Positions 8,704 to 17,358 of a DNA stretch of 64,000 nucleotides are shown here, in pieces. The stretch covers positions 186,001 through 250,000 of the forward strand of contig JBAYFO010000001.1 in assembly GCA_041667115.1 (NCBI GenBank). The letters run 5' to 3'. Under the pieces are notes generated by a model. It saw only the letters and a list, made by a program, of their open reading frames with translations, made no database searches and had not been told where the DNA came from. The position numbers and the translations under genes are program-made. This stretch comes from UBA1563 sp041667115. GTDB taxonomy: Bacteria; Bacteroidota; Ignavibacteria; Ignavibacteriales; Ignavibacteriaceae. Position 1 is the first letter of the stretch; each line of letters opens with the position of its first letter.

Positions 8704-9270
8704 TTAATTCTTTTTTAGTTGATCTAAAGCAAGATTCAATTTCAAAACATTCACTCTTTCTGTTCCGAATAAGTTGAGCAATGGTTTTTCAATTTGTTTT
8801 TGAACTAATTCCTTAACTTTTTGTCTGTCAAGATTTCTTTCTTTTGCAACTCTTGACACTTGAATTAAAGCAGCTTGCGGAGAAATGTGAGGGTCAATTC
8901 CACTACCGGATGCAGTGACTAAATCAGAAGGAATTTCACTTCTTTTTATTCCTGGATTTTTTGCTAAGAATTCATTACTTCTTTTTTCAACCTCGGCAAG
9001 ATATTCTGGATTCGTTGGACCTTTATTTGAGCCACCGGTAGCTGCGGCATTATAATCCACAGCCGAAGGTCTTCCCCAAAAATATTTAGGGTCAGTAAAT
9101 TTCTGCCCAATATTTTCGAACCCGATTAATTTTCCGTTTTTGTAAATCGGCAATCCGTTTGACTGTGAAGGAAACAAAAGTCCGATTCCCCAGGTTAATA
9201 ATGGGAACAAGATGCCAAACATAATTACCGTTGAAAAGTGCAGACCTAAAACATTTCTTAGTGATTTCAT
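8704..9270 (-). CDS. kdpC: K+-transporting ATPase subunit KdpC
   Basis: 188 aa with one N-terminal transmembrane helix (about 10-32) and a periplasmic domain. Conserved KdpC features: 'FPSQSNGLPIYKNGKLIGFE', 'FWGRPSAVDYNAAATGGSN', 'SGSGIDPHISPQAALIQVSR' and a C-terminal 'NVLKLNLALDQ'. It is the accessory subunit that stabilises the KdpFABC complex and raises ATP affinity. It sits 9 bp after kdpB and 23 bp before kdpD. Confidence 0.97.
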   Translation of the reverse strand: MKSLRNVLGLHFSTVIMFGILFPLLTWGIGLLFPSQSNGLPIYKNGKLIGFENIGQKFTDPKYFWGRPSAVDYNAAATGGSNKGPTNPEYLAEVEKRSNEFLAKNPGIKRSEIPSDLVTASGSGIDPHISPQAALIQVSRVAKERNLDRQKVKELVQKQIEKPLLNLFGTERVNVLKLNLALDQLKKN

Positions 9271-9279
9271 TTTTAAACC

Positions 9280-11322
9280 TTAAAAGAATAGACTAACAAA
9301 TAAATCAATTAATTTTATTCCAATAAATGGAACCACAACTCCGCCTAACCCATAGATAAGAATATTTCTTCTTAATAAAGCGCTTGCTCCTATCGGTTTA
9401 TATTTTACTCCCCTTAATGCAAGCGGAACTAATGCAAGAATAATGAAAGCATTAAAAATTACCGCAGATAAAATTGCCGACTGGGGAGAACTGAGTTTCA
9501 TTATATTCAACACATTTAATGCAGGAACAGTAATAGAAAAAAGCGCAGGTATTATGGCAAAATATTTTGCAACATCGTTGGCAATAGAAAATGTTGTAAT
9601 ATTTCCGCGTGTAATTAATAATTGTTTGCCGATCTCAATTACTTCAAGCAGCTTTGTAGGATCGCTGTCAAGATCAACCATGTTAGCGGCTTCTTTAGCA
9701 GCTTGCGTTCCTGAATTCATTGCAACGGCTACATCAGCTTGAGCAAGTGCCGGCGCATCGTTTGTACCGTCGCCCATCATAGCAACAAGTTTTCCTTCTC
9801 TTTGCTCTTTAAGGATGTAATTCATTTTGTCTTCCGGTTTGGCTTCGGCAATATAATCGTCAACCCCGGCTTTGTTTGCAATATACTTTGCGGTTAATGG
9901 ATTATCTCCGGTAACCATAACCGTTTTTACTCCCATCTTTCGTAATCTTAGGAATCGTTCTTGTATTCCAGGTTTAATAATATCCTCCAACTGAATGACG
10001 CCTAATAATTTTTTATTAACTGCCACAGCCAACGGAGTTCCGCCATTATTGGCAATTTCGTTTACCCGGAGTTCAGCTTCCTGAAATTCTCCGTTATTTT
10101 TAAGTGAATATTTTTTTATTGCATCCCAGGCACCTTTACGGATTTCCTCGCCATTCTTAAGATCAACTCCGCTCATTCTTGTTTCAGCCGAAAATTTTAT
10201 AAATTTAGCTTCGTTTAAAAGTTCTCCACTTGTATTTGCAGAATTATTTTTCTCTGCCAACTCAACTATTGATTTCCCCTCAGGAGTAGAATCTGAAACA
10301 GAACTTAAGTAACAATACTTCGCAAATTCATTTGCATTAACTCCTTCGGTGGGATAGAAGTTTGTGGCTTTTCTGTTCCCGATTGTAATCGTTCCTGTTT
10401 TATCAAGCAAAACAATATCAATGTCTCCGGCATTCTCTACTGCTTTCCCCGATTTTGCAATAACATTGGCTCCCAATGCTCTGTCCATTCCTGCTATACC
10501 TATTGCCGAAAGAAGTCCTCCGATAGTTGTTGGAATAAGACAAACAAATAATGAAACTAATGCAGAAACCGTTAAAATCGTTTTGGCATAAAAAGCAAAT
10601 GGATAAAGCGTTACTGTTACAAATAAGAAAATTAAAGTAAAGCTGGCAAGCAAAACCGTCAGCGCAATTTCATTCGGTGTTTTCTGACGCTTGGCTCCTT
10701 CAACCAGTTCAATCATTTTGTCAAGGAAAGATTCCCCTGCATTTGTTGAAACCTGAACTTTAATTCTATCCGAAAGAACTTTTGTTCCACCAATTACACC
10801 GGAATGATCTGTATCTGCTTCTCTTATCACCGGGGCAGATTCGCCTGTGATTGCCGATTCGTCAATCGTTGCCAACCCTTCAAGAATTTCACCATCAGCC
10901 GGAAGTGTATCTCCGGTTTCAACAAGATAGATATCTCCTTTTTTTAAACTTGATGAACTAATCAACTTAATTGAACCATCACTCATAACCAGTTTTGCCG
11001 GTGTTTCTTCTCTTGTTTTTCGAAGCGATTCTGCCTGTGCTTTTCCACGTTCTTCCGCTATTGCTTCAGCAAAATTTGCGAATAGTAACGTTAGGAAAAG
11101 GAGAATTGTGATGACAAAGTTATAAAGAAAACTTCCCTGGTTGGCTAAAGGATTTACTAACGTTATTATTGTAACGATCAGCATAATCAGCGTACCGATT
11201 TCAACTGTAAACATTACCGGATTCTTAAGCATGTACACCGGATTAAGTTTTATAAATGATGAACGGATCGATTGCTTCACAATTGAAGGTTCAAATAGTT
11301 TTACTGTTTTTTTATGTTTCAT
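9280..11322 (-). CDS. kdpB: K+-transporting P-type ATPase subunit KdpB
   Basis: 680 aa catalytic subunit of the high-affinity K+ pump. P-type ATPase signatures: actuator 'TGESAPV', phosphorylation motif 'LLDKTGTIT' with the acceptor aspartate, 'MVTGDNPLTA', hinge 'MMGDGTNDAPALAQADVAVA', plus the usual seven hydrophobic helices. Length matches the family. Part of the kdpFABC operon, 21 bp downstream of kdpA. ATP hydrolysis here drives K+ import through KdpA. Confidence 0.98.
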   Translation of the reverse strand: MKHKKTVKLFEPSIVKQSIRSSFIKLNPVYMLKNPVMFTVEIGTLIMLIVTIITLVNPLANQGSFLYNFVITILLFLTLLFANFAEAIAEERGKAQAESLRKTREETPAKLVMSDGSIKLISSSSLKKGDIYLVETGDTLPADGEILEGLATIDESAITGESAPVIREADTDHSGVIGGTKVLSDRIKVQVSTNAGESFLDKMIELVEGAKRQKTPNEIALTVLLASFTLIFLFVTVTLYPFAFYAKTILTVSALVSLFVCLIPTTIGGLLSAIGIAGMDRALGANVIAKSGKAVENAGDIDIVLLDKTGTITIGNRKATNFYPTEGVNANEFAKYCYLSSVSDSTPEGKSIVELAEKNNSANTSGELLNEAKFIKFSAETRMSGVDLKNGEEIRKGAWDAIKKYSLKNNGEFQEAELRVNEIANNGGTPLAVAVNKKLLGVIQLEDIIKPGIQERFLRLRKMGVKTVMVTGDNPLTAKYIANKAGVDDYIAEAKPEDKMNYILKEQREGKLVAMMGDGTNDAPALAQADVAVAMNSGTQAAKEAANMVDLDSDPTKLLEVIEIGKQLLITRGNITTFSIANDVAKYFAIIPALFSITVPALNVLNIMKLSSPQSAILSAVIFNAFIILALVPLALRGVKYKPIGASALLRRNILIYGLGGVVVPFIGIKLIDLFVSLFF

Positions 11323-11343
11323 AGTTTTATTCTTATTTAAGGA

Positions 11344-13038
11344 TTACATTGAAAAAAATTCGGCTAAAGGACCAAGTGCAAGAGCAGGAAAGAAATTCAA
11401 AGCCGAAACGATTAAGATAATTCCAAGTACCATTACAGCAAACGTTAAACTTTCAGGCTTTAGAGTTCCCGCAGATTCAGGGATATATTTTTTCTCGGCA
11501 AGCATTCCGGCTATTGCAACAGGACCAATGATAGGTAGGAATCTTGCAAACAGCATTACTATTCCGGTGGAAATATTCCAGAAATAAACGTTATCGCCTA
11601 AACCTTCAAATCCGGATCCATTGTTTGCATTGGCTGATGTAAATTCATAAAGCATTTCGGAAAAGCCGTGATATGAAGGATTATTAAGCCAACCTATGTT
11701 GGGATTTTGAGCTGCCACAATTGATGCAATTGCTGTTGGTATCAATACAAGGAATGGAGTAACAAGTAAAACAAGCGCTGCAATTTTCACTTCACGAGCT
11801 TCAATTTTTTTCCCCAAAAATTCAGGGGTACGCCCCACCATTAAACCGGCAATAAAAATTGCAATTATGATATAAACAAAGAAGTTGATAAAACCAACAC
11901 CTACTCCACCATAAAGTGCATTTATCATCATATCAAGCAAGTAGATGCCACCGGAAAGCGGTGTTTGACTATCGTGCATAGAATTAACCGAGCCATTTGA
12001 AGTTGATGTTGTCGAGACTCCCCAATAAGCCGAGGCTGCTGCCCCGAACCGGACTTCTTTCCCTTCCATACTGCCCATTGGCTGATTAATCCCCATCTTT
12101 GTTATTTGAGGATTCCCGCTCATTTCAAGTGATACGGTTGGAATAACGAAACTAAGGAATAATATTGTCATTATACCAAAGAATATCCATGCGAGTTTTC
12201 TCCTGTTCAAATAATATCCGAATGCAAAAACCAATGCTATAGGAATAAAGAGAATAGCGAAATTCTCAACCATGTTTGTAAAATAATTGGGATTTTCAAA
12301 TGGATGGGCAGAATTAGGTCCAAAATAACCGCCACCATTTGTTCCTATTTGTTTTATCGAAATCATTGAGGCAACGGGACCTGTTGCAACATTGACCGTA
12401 TCTCCCTGCAAAGTGACCACTGTCTGCGCACCACTGAACGTCTCAGGCATACCGTTAAGTAATAAAATTATCGATACAATAAAAGACAGAGGGAGTAATA
12501 TTCTGGTACAGCTTTTTAAAAACAAATTATAAAAATTACCAAGGTCTGTTGCTTGTTTCTGCACTAATCCTTTAAATAATAAAGCAAGCGCTGCAATTCC
12601 TACTGCCGCGCTTACAAACTGAAGGAATGTAAATACAAGCATTTGTGTAAAGTAAGTTGCCCCTGTTTCACCCGAGTAGTGTTGAAGGTTAGTATTTGTT
12701 ACAAAGCTTGCAACCGTATTAAAAGCAAGCGCCGGTTCCATATTTGCAATTCCGGCTGGATTAAAAAAAGGAATAGTCCCTTGTAAAAGAAGAACTATAA
12801 ATGACCAGATAAAGAATATTATATTCAATAATAACATTGCTTTCATATTCTTTTTCCAGTCCATCTTTTCATTTGGGTCTATCCCGGAAATTTTGAATAT
12901 GAAATTTTCAAGCGGTGCAAAGAAATCTGTCCAGACTTTTTCTCCTTTAAAAACTTTGCTAATATATTTCCCAAGGGGAACTGCAAGCGCAATAGTTATT
13001 AAAAAGATTAATACAATACCAAATATGTCAGTGTTCAT
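11344..13038 (-). CDS. kdpA: K+-transporting ATPase channel subunit KdpA
   Basis: 564 aa, about ten transmembrane helices; the K+-selective channel-like subunit of the Kdp pump, related to Trk/Ktr transporters. Visible motifs: 'NTNLQHYSGETG' (first selectivity-filter region), 'GTNGGGYFGPNSAHPFENPN' (second filter region), 'GFSEMLYEFTSANANNGS' and 'PIIGPVAIAGMLAEKK'. Length is typical. Starts 9 bp after kdpF. Confidence 0.98.
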   Translation of the reverse strand: MNTDIFGIVLIFLITIALAVPLGKYISKVFKGEKVWTDFFAPLENFIFKISGIDPNEKMDWKKNMKAMLLLNIIFFIWSFIVLLLQGTIPFFNPAGIANMEPALAFNTVASFVTNTNLQHYSGETGATYFTQMLVFTFLQFVSAAVGIAALALLFKGLVQKQATDLGNFYNLFLKSCTRILLPLSFIVSIILLLNGMPETFSGAQTVVTLQGDTVNVATGPVASMISIKQIGTNGGGYFGPNSAHPFENPNYFTNMVENFAILFIPIALVFAFGYYLNRRKLAWIFFGIMTILFLSFVIPTVSLEMSGNPQITKMGINQPMGSMEGKEVRFGAAASAYWGVSTTSTSNGSVNSMHDSQTPLSGGIYLLDMMINALYGGVGVGFINFFVYIIIAIFIAGLMVGRTPEFLGKKIEAREVKIAALVLLVTPFLVLIPTAIASIVAAQNPNIGWLNNPSYHGFSEMLYEFTSANANNGSGFEGLGDNVYFWNISTGIVMLFARFLPIIGPVAIAGMLAEKKYIPESAGTLKPESLTFAVMVLGIILIVSALNFFPALALGPLAEFFSM

Positions 13039-13047
13039 AGTTTTACC

Positions 13048-13125
13048 TTAAAATTTTTCCGGTTTGATTAATACATAGAAAAGGTAGAGACCTATTAGAA
13101 TGCTAACGATTAAAAGCGTAACCAT
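13048..13125 (-). CDS. kdpF: KdpF small subunit (25 aa)
   Basis: A 25-residue single-helix membrane peptide, MVTLLIVSILIGLYLFYV followed by LIKPEKF. It sits just ahead of kdpA, as in kdpFABC operons, and the hydrophobic stretch ending in 'KPEKF' is typical of KdpF. A strong GGAG ribosome-binding site lies about 7 bp before the ATG at 13125. In E. coli KdpF stabilises the KdpABC complex. Confidence 0.9.
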   Translation of the reverse strand: MVTLLIVSILIGLYLFYVLIKPEKF

Positions 13126-13136
13126 TTATTTCTCCT

Positions 13137-13220
13137 TTAAAGGCTATTAAAAAAATCTATTGATTTGTAGCAGATCCCAAAGCAGACTGTACTAAGCAAA
13201 ATCATTAAAAAAGTGACCAT
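13137..13220 (-). CDS. 27-aa hydrophobic peptide, first gene of the kdp operon
   Basis: ATG at 13220 with AAGGAAAAT a few bases upstream. It encodes a 27-residue peptide (MVTFLMILLSTVCFGICYKS then IDFFNSL) that is one hydrophobic helix with two cysteines. Its stop codon abuts the ribosome-binding site of kdpF, 11 bp before that start, so the two are probably translated together. The N-terminal MVT(F/L)L resembles KdpF (MVTLL), so it may be a diverged duplicate of kdpF. Supported by start site, position and composition only; function unknown. Confidence 0.55.
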   Translation of the reverse strand: MVTFLMILLSTVCFGICYKSIDFFNSL

Positions 13221-13252
13221 TGATATTTTCCTTTTTTGTTCATCCGTGTTAC

Positions 13253-13267
13253 GCTACTTCTATGCCA
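13253..13267 (-). promoter_or_regulatory. Candidate sigma-54 promoter of the kdp operon
   Basis: On the minus strand the sequence reads TGGCAT-N5-TAGC, with the GG (-24) and GC (-12) dinucleotides exactly 12 nt apart, one period of the sigma-54 consensus TGGCAC-N5-TTGC. The predicted start of transcription (about 13241) lies some 20 nt before the first small ORF. The neighbouring regulator at 14264 is an NtrC-type activator with GAFTGA, as such a promoter requires. Confidence 0.6.
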
Positions 13268-13323
13268 TCTGAAGATATAGCTGTTAAGTGTAATTTTTAA
13301 GTAAAATTAAAGTTGAATTGGAA

Positions 13324-13347
13324 TTGGAGTTTTGAAAACCACTCCAA
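13324..13347. promoter_or_regulatory. Palindrome upstream of kdp, candidate activator-binding site
   Basis: TTGGAGT-N10-ACTCCAA is a perfect 7-bp inverted repeat, roughly 83-106 bp upstream of the predicted kdp start of transcription, the usual place for an NtrC-family enhancer site. A second inverted pair, TTTTGAAAA (13330-13338) and TTTTCAAAA (13362-13370), overlaps it. Assignment to the regulator at 14264 is inference. Confidence 0.45.
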
Positions 13348-13470
13348 AATGGTTGGGTTAATTTTCAAAATGGGAGGGTTAGCAGTTTTAACTCATCGAA
13401 ATCAGAACAATATCCTTACTTTTGGATGTGCATGAATTTTGCTTAATAAGAAGTAAAAAAAGAGAATATT

Positions 13471-14262
13471 ATGAATCCCCAAAACAAAGTCATCAGCATT
13501 TCAAAAAGTAATCAGTACTACTTTTCAACTCTTCTCATGTTCATAATTATTGTGATTCTCTATAATGTGCAGGGGAGTATCGGGTACGAAACTGTATCAC
13601 TAATTCTATTATTAATAATTTTTCTCCTTCCGCTTTTCAATTTTGAAAGGGGACCAATTATTCTTTCGGCGGTTATAAGCGCTTTCGCATGGGATTATTA
13701 TTTTATTCCGCCCCATTTTACGATGCGTATTGCAAAACCGGAAGATGTGATGATGTTGTTCATGTTCTTTATTGTGGCTGTTACCAACAGTGTATTAACT
13801 TCTCAACTGAAGACGCAGAAGAACATTATGATTGAGAAGGAAAGAAAATCGAATGCACTGTATCTTCTTTTGAAAGCTTTATCGGAAGGGAAGAACCTGG
13901 ACGAACTATTAACGAATGTCGTACAACAGATTAAAAATGTTTTCGGATTTAAGTCTGTAATCTTTTTCCCTTCTGATCAGAATAAACTAAAAAGAGAACC
14001 TCATCCGATGAGTAATCTTAGGGTTGATGACTTGGATTGGTTAGCGGCACAATCATCATTTGAATCCAAAAGAGAAACCGGAAAATCAACAGACACATTA
14101 CAAAATGTTGATGCAAAATATTATCCGCTGATGCAGGGAAATTCTGTTTTTTGTGTTATCGGCGTGAAGATATCTGATGATTTGAAATTAGATTTATCGG
14201 AAATGGAATTTCTTAGACTTTTCATCGATGAGATTTCACCTTTTTTAGCAAAGTATGCCTAA
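13471..14262 (+). CDS. DUF4118 (KdpD transmembrane) plus GAF protein
   Basis: 263 aa. N-terminal hydrophobic region with about four closely packed helices (residues 17-110), including 'SAFAWDYYFIPPHFTM', which resembles the 'DYFFIPPYFTF' type motif of the DUF4118 membrane domain in full-length KdpD. A GAF-like domain follows (about 120-260: LYLLLKALSEGKNLDELLTN ... SVFCVIGVKI). No kinase domain. It is transcribed away from the kdp operon and ends 1 bp before the convergent regulator gene. Together with the short KdpD and the HAMP-PAS kinase it appears to complete a KdpD distributed over three proteins. Confidence 0.8.
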   Translation: MNPQNKVISISKSNQYYFSTLLMFIIIVILYNVQGSIGYETVSLILLLIIFLLPLFNFERGPIILSAVISAFAWDYYFIPPHFTMRIAKPEDVMMLFMFFIVAVTNSVLTSQLKTQKNIMIEKERKSNALYLLLKALSEGKNLDELLTNVVQQIKNVFGFKSVIFFPSDQNKLKREPHPMSNLRVDDLDWLAAQSSFESKRETGKSTDTLQNVDAKYYPLMQGNSVFCVIGVKISDDLKLDLSEMEFLRLFIDEISPFLAKYA

Positions 14263-14263
14263 C

Positions 14264-15601
14264 CTACTCAACACCGTAAGTTTGTAGTTTTCGATAAAGA
14301 GTTGTTAACCCAATTCCTAAAATTTCAGCGGTTTTGGTTTTATTTCCGTTAACACTTTCCAGAATCATTAAAATGTGATTTTTTTCAATGTCATCTAGCT
14401 TTGTAACTTCACTTTTATTGAGAGATTCTTCATAAAAGAATTCCTTTGGAAGAGTGCTTTCTGACAAAACACCACCTTCAGATAAAATTATTGCTCTCTC
14501 AATTACGTTACGGAGTTCTCTAATATTTCCCGGGAAAGCATAGAGTTTAATCCGGTCTAAAAATCCTTTGGAAATTTTATTCACGCTTCGGTTTAATTTT
14601 TTACTGAAGTATTGTACAAAATATTCTGTTAGTATCTCAAGGTCGTCTTTTCTTTCTCTTAAAGAAGGGAGTTCAATCTGCATTACGTTAATGCGGTAAA
14701 AAAGGTCGGAGCGGAAATTTCCCCTTTCAACTTCAGTTTCGAGATTTCTATTAGTTGCTGCAATAATTCGTACATCTACTTTTGTAGTCTTGGTATCGCC
14801 CGGTTTTATAAAATCATTTGTTTCAAGCACGCGTAACAATTTTGCCTGAAGCGAAATGTCAAGCTCACCGATTTCATCTAAGAATAACGTTCCCAAATGA
14901 GCTTCTTCAAACAATCCTTTTTTATTTTTATTTGCTCCGGTAAATGCACCCGCTTTGTATCCAAACATTTCAGATTCAAGAAGTTCCCTTGCAATTGCAC
15001 TACAATTTATAGCAACAAAGGGACCCTTTTTTCGTCTGCTGGAATAATGAATTGCTTGCGCAAATAATTCTTTTCCGGTTCCGGTTTCTCCCAAAAGTAA
15101 AACTGGGGTGTCGGTTACAGCAATTTTTGAAGCTAATTCTTTTGCATTTGTAATTGGGATTGAATTGCCGGAAATGACATCAAAGTTAAATTTTTCTCCT
15201 ACACTTTTTTCGAGCAGTTCAATCCTCTTTTTCATTTGAACTTTTTCATTTGCCCGATGTACCAACGGAATTATTTTATTATCCTCATCACCTTTTATTA
15301 TATAATCAAAAGCCCCCTCCTTGATTGCGCGAACTCCATCTTCAATTGTACCGTATGCAGTTAGTACGATGATTTCGCAAGTTGGATTGATCGCTTTGAT
15401 TTTATTAATAAGATCGATTCCATTAACATCCGGTAACTTCACATCAACAATTACAACCGAAATATCTTCCTTCTTTAAAATCTCTAATCCATGAGCTCCA
15501 TTTTCCGCATCAAAAGTTAGATAATCTTCCAGTTTTATTAACCTAACGAGAAGATTTCGCAAATCGTTTTCATCGTCAATTATTAGGATGGATTCTTTCA
15601 T
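14264..15601 (-). CDS. NtrC-family sigma-54-dependent response regulator
   Basis: 445 aa: receiver domain with phospho-acceptor Asp53 (VIVDVKLPD) and acidic pair Asp9/Asp10; AAA+ domain with Walker A 'GETGTGKE', sigma-54 contact loop 'GAFTGA', Walker B 'LFLDEIGEL'; C-terminal Fis-type helix-turn-helix (NGNKTKTAEILGIGLTTLYR). All key residues are intact, so it should open sigma-54 promoters when phosphorylated. It lies next to the kdp genes, where KdpE (an OmpR-type regulator) is found in other bacteria. Control of the kdp sigma-54 promoter is inferred. Confidence 0.93.
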   Translation of the reverse strand: MKESILIIDDENDLRNLLVRLIKLEDYLTFDAENGAHGLEILKKEDISVVIVDVKLPDVNGIDLINKIKAINPTCEIIVLTAYGTIEDGVRAIKEGAFDYIIKGDEDNKIIPLVHRANEKVQMKKRIELLEKSVGEKFNFDVISGNSIPITNAKELASKIAVTDTPVLLLGETGTGKELFAQAIHYSSRRKKGPFVAINCSAIARELLESEMFGYKAGAFTGANKNKKGLFEEAHLGTLFLDEIGELDISLQAKLLRVLETNDFIKPGDTKTTKVDVRIIAATNRNLETEVERGNFRSDLFYRINVMQIELPSLRERKDDLEILTEYFVQYFSKKLNRSVNKISKGFLDRIKLYAFPGNIRELRNVIERAIILSEGGVLSESTLPKEFFYEESLNKSEVTKLDDIEKNHILMILESVNGNKTKTAEILGIGLTTLYRKLQTYGVE

Positions 15602-15684
15602 TTTTTATTCTATTCTTTTCATTGATTAAAAATAACAATAAACTTCATTTTATTCGTAACTAGATTTGAACGAATACTAAAACT

Positions 15685-15789
15685 TTATTTTGGAAATGTT
15701 CCGGGTGTTGTGGTTTCACAAGGGAGATTTCGCTTCATTGATTCTTCTCCAACTTTAATTTTAATCGACCGAACAGAATATTTTTGCAT
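15685..15789 (-). CDS. Possible 34-aa peptide behind the GlxA-like regulator gene
   Basis: ATG at 15789, 14 bp after the stop of the upstream regulator gene and preceded by AGGA at suitable spacing. The predicted 34-residue product (MQKYSVRSIKIKVGEESMKR ...) ends 'CETTTPGTFPK' and has no recognised family. It could be a small cotranslated peptide or chance. It sits in the otherwise empty 200 bp before the sigma-54 activator gene. Confidence 0.25.
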   Translation of the reverse strand: MQKYSVRSIKIKVGEESMKRNLPCETTTPGTFPK

Positions 15790-15803
15790 GCTTTGATTCC
15801 TAC

Positions 15804-16781
15804 TTATATCGCAGTTACTTTATTATATCTATTTCTATATTCGATCGGGGACATGCCGGCAATTTTTTTAAAAACATCCCTGAACGCTTTGTTATCAGTG
15901 TAGCCAACATCATACATTACTTCACTAACAGTTTTTCTGCCTGATTCCAATTGTTTTTTTGCCGCTTCAATTTTTACCCTTTGCATGTATTCAACTATTG
16001 AATTAAAGGTGGCAGCTTTAAATCTTCTTTCAAAAGTTCTCCGCCCGATGCCAAAAATTTCAGATAACTGGTCAACGGTGATCTTCTTTCTAAAATTTGT
16101 TTCAATAAATTCCTGCGCTCTTTTTACCGATTCATCTTGATGTTCTTTTTGCCCACGAAAAATCATGAATGGAGACTGACTGTCACGTTCAATGTCTATC
16201 TGAAACATTTTTGAACAACGAACTGCAATATCCCGTCCGGCATATTTTTCAATTAAATATAAAACAAGATTTGAGGAAGAAAAAGCTCCGCCGCTTGAAT
16301 AAATTCCATGGTCATCGGTAAGAATTTTATCAACCACGAGTTTTACTTCAGGGAATACAGATCTGAAATCATCGGCTGCTCTCCAATGCGTTGAACATTG
16401 CTTCCCTTTGAGTAATCCGGTTGCAGCCAATAAAAATGCGCCTACACAAAGACTCGCGACTTCGGCACCGCTTTTATACTGCTTTATAATCCATGGAACA
16501 AATTCCATATTTAATTTTAACGCCTCATGCAGATCACCCTGCATCGCAGGAACGATGATCAAATCAGTTTTTCCGACATCATTTAATAGCGCATCCGTTT
16601 TAACAGAATATAATCCGTCGTTTAGTTTAACCAATTCTGTTAATCCAACCATTTGAATATTAAAGATTGGAGCATTACCATCTGCAAGAAAAATGTCGTT
16701 CACTTCCGTAAATGCATGCCGGGGAATTTCAATGCTGCTTAATCTTGCCCTTTCCGGGACTAAAATTGATATTTTTTTCAT
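15804..16781 (-). CDS. GlxA-type AraC-family transcriptional regulator (DJ-1/PfpI domain)
   Basis: 325 aa. The N-terminal DJ-1/PfpI-like domain (1-190) has the nucleophile-elbow segment 'ASLCVGAFLLAATGLLKGK' and 'CSTHW', as in GlxA/FtrA regulators, where the domain usually serves as an inactive sensor. The C-terminal AraC double helix-turn-helix (about 225-320) ends 'GMSPIEYRNRY'. It is the leftmost gene of the accessory cluster and is divergent from the GyrI-like gene at 16899, so it may control that promoter region (inference). Confidence 0.9.
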   Translation of the reverse strand: MKKISILVPERARLSSIEIPRHAFTEVNDIFLADGNAPIFNIQMVGLTELVKLNDGLYSVKTDALLNDVGKTDLIIVPAMQGDLHEALKLNMEFVPWIIKQYKSGAEVASLCVGAFLLAATGLLKGKQCSTHWRAADDFRSVFPEVKLVVDKILTDDHGIYSSGGAFSSSNLVLYLIEKYAGRDIAVRCSKMFQIDIERDSQSPFMIFRGQKEHQDESVKRAQEFIETNFRKKITVDQLSEIFGIGRRTFERRFKAATFNSIVEYMQRVKIEAAKKQLESGRKTVSEVMYDVGYTDNKAFRDVFKKIAGMSPIEYRNRYNKVTAI

Positions 16782-16898
16782 GGAATAAAACTACAAAAAG
16801 GATTTGACGCAATCAACCCTTAACATTGTCGTATTTACACTCTATCAAACTTGGTTTGCGATAGTATGTTTGCATTAAAATTTACAGAAGGACTGCAG

Positions 16899-17321
16899 AT
16901 GGAAAAATATTTTTTAGATCGAGATATTAAAGTTTTCTGTGTCTTAGCAGAAAACTTTCCGGAGGGAATTTTGAAAGCGCACAGAACATTACATTCACTT
17001 CTTCCGGCAGATAAGATGCGAAACTTTTTTGGCATTTCTAACGTTAATAGAGAACGAGAAATTATTTACAAAGCCGCAGTTGAAGAACTCTATGAAGGAG
17101 AAGCTCAAAAATATGGTTGTGAAACTTTCATCATCCGAAAAGGAGAATATATAAGTATGTACTTAACCGATTTCCGAAGCGACGTTCAAAACGTTGGCAA
17201 AACATTTCAACAGCTCATCTCGTCCCCCAACATTGACCCCAACGGCGCCTGCATTGAAGTGTACACAAACGATACCGACATGAGGTGCATGGTTAGATTG
17301 GATTCACATTCAACTAATTAA
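16899..17321 (+). CDS. GyrI-like / effector-binding-like conserved protein
   Basis: 140 aa from the ATG at 16899, preceded by AAGGACTGCAG. An upstream in-frame start at 16851 (TG-type context) would add 16 residues but lacks a ribosome-binding site. Features 'VFCVLAENFPEGILKAHRTL', 'HSLLP', 'FGISN', 'YEGEAQKYGCETFIIRKGEY' and 'PNGACIEVYTND' suggest the small-molecule-binding (GyrI/SOUL-like) family found free-standing in Bacteroidota. Cytoplasmic, function unknown. First gene of a run of small plus-strand accessory genes, 37 bp before the next. Confidence 0.6.
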   Translation: MEKYFLDRDIKVFCVLAENFPEGILKAHRTLHSLLPADKMRNFFGISNVNREREIIYKAAVEELYEGEAQKYGCETFIIRKGEYISMYLTDFRSDVQNVGKTFQQLISSPNIDPNGACIEVYTNDTDMRCMVRLDSHSTN

Positions 17322-17358
17322 CGAACAAGCCATTTAACAAACAAAAAGATAAAACAAT

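Noticed and set aside
11141..11587. 148-aa plus-strand frame over the kdpB/kdpA junction
   Set aside because: It lies wholly antisense to two strongly supported genes and has no ribosome-binding site or recognisable motif.
13430..13450. TGG...TTGCT word as a second sigma-54 promoter for the DUF4118-GAF gene
   Set aside because: The GG and GC dinucleotides are 17 nt apart rather than 12.
15652..15675. ATTCGT/ACGAAT inverted pair upstream of the NtrC-type regulator gene
   Set aside because: Six-bp arms in AT-rich DNA are expected by chance, and nothing nearby supports an operator.
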